A stretch of DNA of 64,000 bases, taken from positions 1 to 64,000 of the forward strand of contig JANRLV010000116.1 in assembly GCA_033762195.1 (NCBI GenBank), written 5' to 3'. Position numbers and translations under genes: made by a program. The DNA is from SpSt-398 sp033762195 (lineage in GTDB: Bacteria > Bacteroidota > Bacteroidia > Chitinophagales > Chitinophagaceae). Shown in pieces: positions 53,275 through 61,353 of this stretch. Under the pieces are notes generated by a model. That model did not search any database, was not told the DNA's origin, and saw nothing but the letters and a program-made list of their open reading frames with translations. Position 1 is the first letter of the stretch. The number at the start of each line of letters is the position of its first letter.

Positions 53275-54657
53275 TTAATACACATAGACTATATATCCCC
53301 AGGGTTCAATGCCAAAGGGTTTTCCGGAAAGGGTCTCAGGGTTGCCCATGAACAGATTCAGCGGATTGCTGTACAAGGAATAATCAGCCACTTTCACCGT
53401 CTGGGCTTTGTTGGTCAGGTTCAGAATGACCAGAATCTTTTTACCTCCACCTTCCCGAACATAAGCATACAGCGCTTTATCATCTCCCACTGATGTACGT
53501 CTGAAGGAGGAATTGGCAGCCAGGGCAGGATTATTCTTACGAAGTTCCAATAAGGTCTTATAAAACGTAGCCCTTTCCAGTTTACCAAACGAAATGGTGT
53601 CTTTATAGAAAAAGCTGATCGAATCGGTCACAGGTTCTTCCTGGCCGCTATAGATCAGCGGAACGCTTCCTTTCATGGTTTGGGTAAGCACAGCAAAGGG
53701 AGCATGTACGGCACCGGGCATGGTAGCATGATCGGCTTTGTTCCAACTATTCTCATCATGGTTGCTGGTAAAGAACATGCGAATGGCGTTGGACGGGAAA
53801 GTCGTATCGGTTTGATTCACCAGGCTATCAATAGAAAGGGCAGTTCTTTGTCCATTTGCCACCTGTTTCATGGTAGCAAAATAAGCCCAGGGATAGGTGG
53901 CGTCAAACCCGTCTGTATGTAACGATGGTTTATCAGCTTCGGCCAGCATAAAGATCCCTGGTTGCGTAGCGCGTAATTCTGTGATACATCTTTTCCAGAA
54001 TTCATCCGGTACTTCACCTGCCACATCACAACGGAACCCGTCAATATGGGTTTCCGTTAGCCAGTACTTCATACAATTGATCATGGAATCGGCCATGGTG
54101 GGGTTGTTATAATCCAGTTTCCGCGTATCGGTCCAGTCAAAGGGTGATATGGCTTTGCCGGTTGCGCTATCGCGTACATAAAAATCAGGGTGACTGGTAA
54201 GCCAGGGATGATCAGCACCGGTATGATTCGGTACCCAGTCAATGATGACCTTGAGCCCTAAGTCATGGGCTTTATTGACCAGGTTCTTCCAATCTTGCAG
54301 GGTACCGTATCCAGGATTGATCCCCGTATAATCCGCGACTGCATAATAGCTGCCCATTACGCCTTTGCGATCCACTTTGCTGATGGGATGAATGGGCATG
54401 AACCATAAGGTTTGTACCCCCATATCTTTTAACCTTTCCAGATGAGTGGAAAAGGCATTAAAGGTTCCTTCCGGAGTGTACTGACGAATATTGACCTCAT
54501 AAATATTTCCTTGCATGATCCAGGCCGGATGACCATCAATCCGGGTAGAGTCCAGGATATAACCAGTGGCCTCCTTTTTAGGCTCCGCTGTATTGCAAGA
54601 GCTAAAAACAAATAAAGCAAGGAAAACAGGCAAGGAAAATCGTAAGAAGTTTCGCAT
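53275..54657 (-). CDS. GH13 alpha-amylase family lipoprotein
   Basis: The ATG at 54657 starts a lipoprotein signal (VFLALFVFSSCNT, lipobox Cys21); the frame extends upstream without similarity. The 460-residue enzyme is a GH13 alpha-glucan hydrolase or transferase. Catalytic residues are read as Asp211 (DGFRCDVAGE), Glu240 (FMLAEADKPS) and Asp301 (FFTSNHDEN). Region I is VIIDWVPNHTG. It probably acts on imported maltodextrins at the cell surface or in the periplasm. It is divergent from the Mur-type ligase. No susG-type locus is near, so its regulator is unknown. Confidence 0.93.
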   Translation of the reverse strand: MRNFLRFSLPVFLALFVFSSCNTAEPKKEATGYILDSTRIDGHPAWIMQGNIYEVNIRQYTPEGTFNAFSTHLERLKDMGVQTLWFMPIHPISKVDRKGVMGSYYAVADYTGINPGYGTLQDWKNLVNKAHDLGLKVIIDWVPNHTGADHPWLTSHPDFYVRDSATGKAISPFDWTDTRKLDYNNPTMADSMINCMKYWLTETHIDGFRCDVAGEVPDEFWKRCITELRATQPGIFMLAEADKPSLHTDGFDATYPWAYFATMKQVANGQRTALSIDSLVNQTDTTFPSNAIRMFFTSNHDENSWNKADHATMPGAVHAPFAVLTQTMKGSVPLIYSGQEEPVTDSISFFYKDTISFGKLERATFYKTLLELRKNNPALAANSSFRRTSVGDDKALYAYVREGGGKKILVILNLTNKAQTVKVADYSLYSNPLNLFMGNPETLSGKPFGIEPWGYIVYVY

Positions 54658-54694
54658 AGCAGAAAATTTATGCAAACTTATAACCAAAACTCCA

Positions 54695-54722
54695 ACAACC
54701 AACATCCGGCAACCAACATCCA
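54695..54722. repeat. Tandem CAACCAACATCC in the GH13/Mur-ligase promoter region
   Basis: Two copies of CAACCAACATCC (about 54697-54708 and 54710-54721) lie in the 112-bp spacer between the divergent GH13 and Mur-type ligase starts. A short AACTCCAACAAC precedes them. Confidence 0.5.
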
Positions 54723-54769
54723 TACCTAACAACCCATTCCCTTATTCCCAAAATCCTTTACTTTTGAAC

Positions 54770-56143
54770 ATGATCACTTCTATACACGATTTTCAACGTG
54801 TTTTCTTCATCGGCGTGGCAGGAACAGGCATGAGTGCAGTGGCTCAATACCTGGCAGGTATTGGAAAGGAAGTCCGCGGTTCTGACCGGTATTTTACACC
54901 GGGTACTCCCAACGAAACAAGAGATAAACTAGAGGCAGAAGGCATCCGCTGTTTTTTACAGGATGGGTCCGGTCTGGATGAGACAATCCAATTAGTGGTT
55001 GTATCCACCGCCATTGAGGATACGGTTGGAGAAGTAAAAAAGGCCCGGGAACTCAAGATCCCGATTATCCGACGGAGTGAATTACTGGCGATCATCGCGG
55101 CCAGCAAAAGGACCATCGCTATTGGGGGTACTTCTGGAAAGAGCACAACCAGTGCCATGGTATTTGATCTTTTGGAAAAAGGAGGGTACGCGCCAAGCAT
55201 CATCAGTGGTGCCGGATTGGTAAGCATCATTAAGGAGGGAAAGATCGGGAATGCCAAAGTTGGGGAAGGGGAGTGGTTGGTGATCGAAGCAGATGAAAGC
55301 GATGGTTCCATTGTACAATACAAACCCGAAATCGGATTGCTATTGAATGTGGACAAAGACCATAAAGACATAAATGTCCTGATGGATATTTTCACCGTAT
55401 TTAAAAACAATAGTCAGTTCTTTATTGTCAATCAGAGCCATTACCTGGCCAAACAACTCTCTCGCGATAAGCAGGTCGATTTTTCAACGAATGGTGAAGA
55501 GGCAGGGACAATGGCTGGGGAATATAAACAGACTGGTCAGAATATTCAGTTCATTGTGGATGATGTGCCTTTCTCAATGCAGGTCATTGGAAAGCATAAT
55601 ATGGAGAATGCCGTGGCCAGTATTGCCGTTTGCAAAATGGTAGGAATGGACACATCCGATTGTGTGGAACCCTTATCAAAATATGAGGGGATCTATCGCC
55701 GTCACCAGATCATTGGTGAAAAGAACGGGGTCATCCTCATTGACGACTATGCGCATAACCCGGTAAAATGCGCCCGTTCCATCGAGGCCTGCCAACCATT
55801 GGCTCCCAAGGTCATTGCCTGGTTTCAGCCACATGGTTATGGCCCTACAAAATTCCTGCAGGAAGATTTTGAACGCGAGATCGCCGATGTTCTCCGTGAT
55901 AATGATGAGATCTGGATGAGTGAGATATTTTATGCCGGCGGGACCGCTGTAAAGGATATCTCTGCCAATGATTTGATCCAGGGCATCACCCGGTCAGGAA
56001 AGAAAGCCTATTTTGTAGAAGACCGGAAGGATCTGGTTGATTCCCTGCGCCCGCATTTACAACCCGGAACCGTATTGCTGCTGATGGGCGCCCGAGATCC
56101 ATCACTTGAAACTTTTGCGAAAACAGTTTGGGAACAATTATAA
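54770..56143 (+). CDS. Mur ligase-family protein (MurC/Mpl-like)
   Basis: The start is ATG 54770 (MITSIHDFQRVFFIGVAGTG); the long frame upstream overlaps the GH13 gene. The 457-residue protein has the MurC-type N-terminal Rossmann motif (GVAGTGMSAVAQYLAGIG), the P-loop GGTSGKSTTS (119-128), the EADESDGSI motif, and the C-terminal DDYAHNPVKCARSIEA. MurC and Mpl usually have GTHGKTT and HPT; here the histidine of both positions is replaced (TSGKST, AHNPVK). It could add L-alanine to UDP-MurNAc, or recycle murein tripeptide (Mpl), or act on another substrate. It is the first gene of an operon with hutI (1-bp gap). Confidence 0.8.
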   Translation: MITSIHDFQRVFFIGVAGTGMSAVAQYLAGIGKEVRGSDRYFTPGTPNETRDKLEAEGIRCFLQDGSGLDETIQLVVVSTAIEDTVGEVKKARELKIPIIRRSELLAIIAASKRTIAIGGTSGKSTTSAMVFDLLEKGGYAPSIISGAGLVSIIKEGKIGNAKVGEGEWLVIEADESDGSIVQYKPEIGLLLNVDKDHKDINVLMDIFTVFKNNSQFFIVNQSHYLAKQLSRDKQVDFSTNGEEAGTMAGEYKQTGQNIQFIVDDVPFSMQVIGKHNMENAVASIAVCKMVGMDTSDCVEPLSKYEGIYRRHQIIGEKNGVILIDDYAHNPVKCARSIEACQPLAPKVIAWFQPHGYGPTKFLQEDFEREIADVLRDNDEIWMSEIFYAGGTAVKDISANDLIQGITRSGKKAYFVEDRKDLVDSLRPHLQPGTVLLLMGARDPSLETFAKTVWEQL

Positions 56144-56144
56144 A

Positions 56145-57437
56145 ATGAGCCTTCTTTTTACCCATATTCACCAGTTAGTCAATGTTCGAAAAGGCATTGA
56201 ACCCCTTCGCGGAAAAGAAATGGCAGAACTCCCGGTGTTGGAGGATGCTTACCTATTGGTTGAAGATGGGCTGATCGCGGGGTATGGGAAAATGGCGGAA
56301 ATGCCTGCTTCCTTGCAAAATCACCCTCAGGTGGTGGATGCTACCGGACGGTTGGTAATGCCTGCCTGGTGTGACAGTCATACGCATCTGGTATTTCCCG
56401 GAAGCCGGGAACAAGAATTTGTAGATAAAATAAAGGGGTTGAGTTATGCGGAGATTGCAGCCCGGGGAGGGGGGATATTGAATTCTGCCCGGCAAATGGA
56501 ACTTATCAGCGAAGACCAGCTTTTTATGGAAAGCTGGAAAAGGTTGAATGAGGTGGCTTCCCTGGGTACCGGGGCCATTGAAATAAAAAGCGGGTATGGG
56601 TTAACGGTAGCCAACGAATTGAAGATCCTGAGAATCATACAAAAATTAAAAGAGAAGTCGGGCCTGCTGATACGTTCTACTTTTTTGGGCGCTCATGCGT
56701 TTCCGGCCCACTACAAAGAAGACCGGGATGGATATATCCGGGAAATCATTGAGGAAATGATCCCTTTGGTTGCGGGCGAGAAACTGGCTGATTATATCGA
56801 TGTCTTTTGTGAGACCGGTTTCTTTACACCTGAAGAAACAGAAAGGATCGCTCTTGCCGGTATTGCGGCCGGACTCAAACCCCGGCTCCATGTGAATCAG
56901 CTCAACAGTATTGGTGGTATTGAAGCGGGAATCCGTGTTGGGGCATTGTCATTGGATCATCTGGAGACAGTGACCGATATAGACGTAGCCCTTTTGGCCG
57001 GTCAGCCCGAAGCTCGTTCGGGCAAAAGTTTTACCGGGATAAGTACTTTACTCCCGACAGCCGCCTTCTTTCTCCGCATGCCTTTTCAGCCCGCCAGAAA
57101 GATCATCGATGCTGGGGCTGCCGTAGCCATTGCCAGTGATTTTAATCCGGGTTCCTCCCCAAGTGGGAACATGAACCTGGTACTGGCCATGTCCTGTATC
57201 GGAATGCGGATGTTACCCGAGGAAGCGATCAATGCCTCCACGACGAATGCGGCGGTGGCCATGGAGGTGCAATCAGAAGCAGGTTCCATCGCGCCCGGAA
57301 AAAAAGCCAATCTGATCCTCACCAAACCGGTCAGCCACTATCATGAACTTCCTTATTTCTTCGGAACCAATCTTGTCGACGAGGTTTTTCTGAATGGACA
57401 ACTTCACCAAGCCGAACTACTAAGGGCTAACAGCTAA
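56145..57437 (+). CDS. hutI: Imidazolonepropionase
   Basis: The ATG at 56145 follows the Mur-ligase stop by one base; the frame is open a little further upstream. The 430-residue metal-dependent amidohydrolase opens 4-imidazolone-5-propionate to N-formimidoyl-L-glutamate. Metal ligands include His79 and His81 in SHTH, then LKPRLHVNQL, LSLDHLETV and the Asp of IASDFNPGSSPSG. The last residues RANS and the stop codon are encoded by a GCTAACAGCTAATAGC repeat, so the natural C-terminus may have been altered by repeat insertion. Confidence 0.95.
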   Translation: MSLLFTHIHQLVNVRKGIEPLRGKEMAELPVLEDAYLLVEDGLIAGYGKMAEMPASLQNHPQVVDATGRLVMPAWCDSHTHLVFPGSREQEFVDKIKGLSYAEIAARGGGILNSARQMELISEDQLFMESWKRLNEVASLGTGAIEIKSGYGLTVANELKILRIIQKLKEKSGLLIRSTFLGAHAFPAHYKEDRDGYIREIIEEMIPLVAGEKLADYIDVFCETGFFTPEETERIALAGIAAGLKPRLHVNQLNSIGGIEAGIRVGALSLDHLETVTDIDVALLAGQPEARSGKSFTGISTLLPTAAFFLRMPFQPARKIIDAGAAVAIASDFNPGSSPSGNMNLVLAMSCIGMRMLPEEAINASTTNAAVAMEVQSEAGSIAPGKKANLILTKPVSHYHELPYFFGTNLVDEVFLNGQLHQAELLRANS

Positions 57438-57447
57438 TAGCTTAAAG
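57426..57447. repeat. GCTAACAGCTAATAGC repeat overlapping the hutI stop codon
   Basis: The element starts inside the last hutI codons: GCT AAC AGC TAA encode Ala-Asn-Ser-stop. It continues AATAGCTTAAAGC. It matches the copies at 36030 and 63383 closely. Confidence 0.8.
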
Positions 57448-57567
57448 CATTTTTGGGTTCAATTGTTATTGAAATAATAATAGGATAACGGGGTATTATT
57501 CATTAAATTTGATCCGTTATGGACAGGTCCTATCCGACCAATTTGAAATCTTCCAAAATGAGAATGA

Positions 57568-59709
57568 ATGACCCTGTTAAAAGCCATCCAATTCCCACTT
57601 ACTGACCCTGTTCCGATCCTTGCCATTGTACTTTTTATCATTTTACTCGCACCTATCGTGCTGAGGAAATTGCGTATTCCCAGTATCATTGGTTTGATCA
57701 TTGCAGGTATGGCCATTGGCGACCATGGGTTTAATATTGTAGCCAAAGGAAGCATCGATCTCTTTGGGAAGGCAGGGTTGTTGTATATCATGTTCCTTGC
57801 CGGTCTTGAATTGGATATGGCGGAGTTTAAAAAGAACAAATACAAAAGTTTGATTTTTGGTGTATTTACGTTTGCCATCCCGCTTGGACTTGGTTTTTTA
57901 CTATGTTATCATTGGCTTGAGTTTAATTTCATGGCCTCTTTGCTGGTTTCCAGCATGTTTGCCACGCATACACTGGTTGCTTATCCACTCGCCAGCCGCA
58001 TGGGTATTACTAAAAATGAAGCGGTGACGATCACTGTAGGTGGAACAATTATCACCGATACAGCAGTGCTACTTATACTCGCAGTTATTTCAGGATCCGC
58101 CCAGGGGGAGTTAAATGATATTTTCTGGTATAAATTAGGAGGGTCTTTCCTGATCTTTTCTATCGCTGTCCTTTTTGGGTTTCCCATGGTGGGGAGGTGG
58201 TTCTTTAAGAAAATAAAAGATGACCAGACCACCCATTTTGTATTTGTACTAGCCATGGTATTCCTTGCAGCCTATATGGCTGAATTGGCAGGTGTGGAGG
58301 CCATCATTGGTGCGTTCCTGGCCGGATTGGCACTCAATCAATTGATCCCACATACCAGTCCGTTGATGAACCGGATCGAGTTTGCCGGAAATGCCATCTT
58401 CATTCCCTTTTTTCTGATCACGGTGGGTATGATCGTTGACTTGCGTGTCTTACTCAAGGGGCCCGATGCCCTTTTCATTGCCGGGGCACTTACCTCCATG
58501 GCCATCATCAGCAAATGGCTGGCTGCTTTTCTAACGCAGAAATTATTTGGCTATTCAGCCACCCAACGCAATGTTATTTTCGGTTTAAGCACCTCACATG
58601 CAGCGGCTACCATTGCGGTGATCCTGATTGGTTATAATGTGGGATTGGTTGATGAAAATGTGTTGAATGGCACGATCGTGTTAATTCTGGTGACATGCAT
58701 GGTGGGTTCCTTTGTAACGGCTAATGCGGGAAAACGACTGGCTATCCTTGAAGCTGACAGGATACCAGAAGTTATTAATGAGCAGGAACGATTCCTGATT
58801 CCCGTACTCGATTCAGATCAGGTAGATGCACTCCTTGATTTTGCCGTAATGGTCAAAGGAGAAGTAAATCACCATCCCATTGAACTACTTTCTGTGGTGC
58901 AGGATGATGATGAGGTAAAAGGAAAAGTATTGCTCAACCAAAAAAAACTGGAAGGAGCCGTTAAACATGGCGCGGAAACCGGGACATCCGTAGAACTGAT
59001 CACCCGTGTTGATCTCAATGCCAGTAACGGTGTAGCCAGGGCTGTAAAGGAAAGATTAATATCAGATCTGGTTTTACAATGGGATGAAAAAAATGGAAGC
59101 ACTACCGGCTTTCTGGTTAATTCTCTTTTTGGAACAACCACCCAAAATATTCTTGATACTGTTTGGGAAACGGTTTACCTGTGCAGGTTTCGTCATCCGG
59201 TTAATACCAGTCGAAAGATCGTGGTCGTACTGGCCAGAAATGCTGAATATGAGATCGGGTTTCGCCATTGGGTGAAAAGAGTCATCACCCTTAGCCGACA
59301 GGCTGGTGCCCCGATTCAGGTTTGTGGATTGCCAGCTACAAATAGTGCATTTCAAAACGAAGCCAAAAAACTCAGGCAAAGCGTAGAGATCAGTTTCAAG
59401 CCCTTTGAAGATGTGGAGGATTTTCTTATTCTTTCCAGGGAGATCTCATCCGACGACCTGATTATTGTGGTGAGTGCCCGAAAGGGTACCCTGTCCTATA
59501 CCACCTATCTGGATTCACTTCCGGGCAAGTTGTTCAAGCATTTTGAAGGGAATAATTTTATCCTCCTTTACCCCGAACAAACCCAGGCAGAATTCCTGGA
59601 AAGTGGTGTGAAGTCGGGCGACCTCACACTTTCTCCAATTCAGGAGCAAATTGACAATTTCTCCAAACTAAAACGATTCCTGCGCCGCTTTTTCTCCGGC
59701 AAAGAATAA
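57568..59709 (+). CDS. Cation:proton antiporter with C-terminal cytosolic domain
   Basis: A 713-residue membrane protein. The first ~390 residues form about 12 helices of the CPA2/KefB-NhaP type (IPSIIGLIIAGMAIGDHGFN, IIGAFLAGLALNQLIPHTSP, FGLSTSHAAATIAVILIGYN) with the paired acidic and helix-break residues of cation antiporters. The C-terminal ~320 residues are cytosolic, contain two USP-like halves and likely regulate transport. It exchanges Na+ or K+ for H+. The start could be ATG 57558, 57564 or 57568; 57568 is used. It follows hutI by 130 bp. Confidence 0.9.
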   Translation: MTLLKAIQFPLTDPVPILAIVLFIILLAPIVLRKLRIPSIIGLIIAGMAIGDHGFNIVAKGSIDLFGKAGLLYIMFLAGLELDMAEFKKNKYKSLIFGVFTFAIPLGLGFLLCYHWLEFNFMASLLVSSMFATHTLVAYPLASRMGITKNEAVTITVGGTIITDTAVLLILAVISGSAQGELNDIFWYKLGGSFLIFSIAVLFGFPMVGRWFFKKIKDDQTTHFVFVLAMVFLAAYMAELAGVEAIIGAFLAGLALNQLIPHTSPLMNRIEFAGNAIFIPFFLITVGMIVDLRVLLKGPDALFIAGALTSMAIISKWLAAFLTQKLFGYSATQRNVIFGLSTSHAAATIAVILIGYNVGLVDENVLNGTIVLILVTCMVGSFVTANAGKRLAILEADRIPEVINEQERFLIPVLDSDQVDALLDFAVMVKGEVNHHPIELLSVVQDDDEVKGKVLLNQKKLEGAVKHGAETGTSVELITRVDLNASNGVARAVKERLISDLVLQWDEKNGSTTGFLVNSLFGTTTQNILDTVWETVYLCRFRHPVNTSRKIVVVLARNAEYEIGFRHWVKRVITLSRQAGAPIQVCGLPATNSAFQNEAKKLRQSVEISFKPFEDVEDFLILSREISSDDLIIVVSARKGTLSYTTYLDSLPGKLFKHFEGNNFILLYPEQTQAEFLESGVKSGDLTLSPIQEQIDNFSKLKRFLRRFFSGKE

Positions 59710-59730
59710 TCTTTGTTTTGATCTCATCTC

Positions 59731-60150
59731 TTAGCCTTCTGATTGGCGGGTCAGTTTTTTGGCCCAGGCCCAATGCGTAGCAAACAATAGAGAGCTGATT
59801 ATGACCAATACAACACCGATCAACAGGTTCTTGTTATTGGTATGTTTATTGGAAAGGTATTTGTCTTCTTTGGCAGAGTCAAACATGGCCCTCATTTCCT
59901 TTTCCGTAGGAAAAAAACGGGCTCTGAATAGGCTGTCATCACGCTGTAATTTGGCAGCGATATCCATTTTATAATTTTCAAACGATGCCAGACTTGGAGA
60001 ACCCGCTGGTGTCCAACCACTCCGCATCAGGTCCTGCCGGTCAATCAGGGAATTTACGAGAGTCAGACTGGAAAACAGAAAAGTAATGATGGCTACCAGG
60101 CATACCGCATAGCAATAGATCAGCGCGGTGATCCGATTTGATCTTTCCAT
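59731..60150 (-). CDS. Two-TM membrane protein, unknown
   Basis: A 139-residue protein with membrane helices at about 10-34 and 108-128. The ~70-residue loop between them is charged and helical (YKMDIAAKLQRDDSLFRARFF) and probably periplasmic. It converges on the antiporter gene and is transcribed on its own. No family is recognised. Confidence 0.65.
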   Translation of the reverse strand: MERSNRITALIYCYAVCLVAIITFLFSSLTLVNSLIDRQDLMRSGWTPAGSPSLASFENYKMDIAAKLQRDDSLFRARFFPTEKEMRAMFDSAKEDKYLSNKHTNNKNLLIGVVLVIISSLLFATHWAWAKKLTRQSEG

Positions 60151-60282
60151 ATAATTGCTTTTTGAAGGATCAAGTTATGTTTCACTAAAACGGGAAACCA
60201 TGATCCCGGTCAGCGCCTGGAGAATAAAATATCCATTTTTCCCCTTCAGGTCATAACTTAGTAATACAACCAAGGATGGCTT

Positions 60283-61350
60283 ATGAAGCACTTCAAGCGT
60301 TATACCAAACAGGATATATTGTCCCTGACCCGGATTCGGCGGTTTGAAACAAAAATCGGCGAGCGGGTGTTGCTGCTTTCGCAGCCTGAAGACCTGATCA
60401 CCTCCCTAAAAGTTTCAGACGCCAAGTATGTCCTTTTTGGAATTCCTGAAGACCTTGGAGTAAGAGGAAACGAAGGGATGGGAGGGGCGGATACTGCCTG
60501 GGTTCCTTTTTTGCAATCCTTTCTCAATGCCCAAAGCAATGATTTTTTTGACGGGAAACAGGTATTACTGGCCGGGCATTTTGATTTCGGAGATATTCAA
60601 TACCTGATTGATACCACGGCCCGGGGTGAGACGGAAAAATTGGAAGCTTACCGGCATGCGGTCATTACGATTGATGAAGAGGTAGAACAATTTGTCAAAC
60701 TTGTCACTGAACATGGTAAGATTCCTATTGCCATAGGAGGAGGGCATAATAATGCCTACCCACTCATCAAAGGAGCAGCAAAGGGCTGGCACAAAGCAGG
60801 AAAATTGCAATTGGCCCAATTAAATTGTATTAACCTGGATGCCCATGCCGATTACCGCCCGGAGGAAGGAAGACACAGTGGAAATGCTTTTCGCTACGCA
60901 GAGGTGGATGGCTTTTTACAGAAATACTGTGTGGTGGGGCTTCATGAAAATTATATCCCCCAGAACGTGTGGATGGATATTGTCAACAATCCTTTTATTG
61001 ATATCATTACCTACGAGGATATTTTTGTCCACGAGAAAAGAAGTTTTCTTCAATCCGTGGCGCATGCCACAGGGTTTACCGAGGACTCCATGACCGGGAT
61101 TGAACTGGACCTGGATAGCATCGAAGGGACACTTAGCAGTGCCATGACACCCGTGGGTATCCAGCCTAACCATGCCCGGCAATATTTAAGTTTTGCGGCA
61201 GTAGATACAAGACCCGCTTATTTGCATATCTGTGAAGGCGCTGGTCGATTGTTGGATGGGAGAACGGATGCCGGTACCGGAAAGTTGATCAGTTATCTGG
61301 TGATCGACTTTCTAAAAGCCCATCAGCAGCATGAAACAGGCCGGATGTAG
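60283..61350 (+). CDS. hutG: Formimidoylglutamase (ureohydrolase family)
   Basis: A 355-residue arginase-fold enzyme. The metal-binding motifs are GGGHNNAYP, NLDAHADYRP and a third, ELDLDSIEG, where the usual D-x-D-x-x-D ends in Glu. In Bacteroidota this family is annotated as formimidoylglutamase: it splits N-formimidoyl-L-glutamate into glutamate and formamide, the last step of the histidine pathway. The presence of hutH, hutU and hutI in the same window supports this over an arginase or agmatinase role. It converges on the ABC-F gene with a 3-bp gap. Confidence 0.88.
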   Translation: MKHFKRYTKQDILSLTRIRRFETKIGERVLLLSQPEDLITSLKVSDAKYVLFGIPEDLGVRGNEGMGGADTAWVPFLQSFLNAQSNDFFDGKQVLLAGHFDFGDIQYLIDTTARGETEKLEAYRHAVITIDEEVEQFVKLVTEHGKIPIAIGGGHNNAYPLIKGAAKGWHKAGKLQLAQLNCINLDAHADYRPEEGRHSGNAFRYAEVDGFLQKYCVVGLHENYIPQNVWMDIVNNPFIDIITYEDIFVHEKRSFLQSVAHATGFTEDSMTGIELDLDSIEGTLSSAMTPVGIQPNHARQYLSFAAVDTRPAYLHICEGAGRLLDGRTDAGTGKLISYLVIDFLKAHQQHETGRM

Positions 61351-61353
61351 TAT

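Noticed and set aside
54759..54766. TACTTTTG just before the Mur-type ligase start
   Set aside because: It matches the -7 consensus but lies 3 bp before the ATG and has no -33 partner; it would give a leaderless or truncated message.
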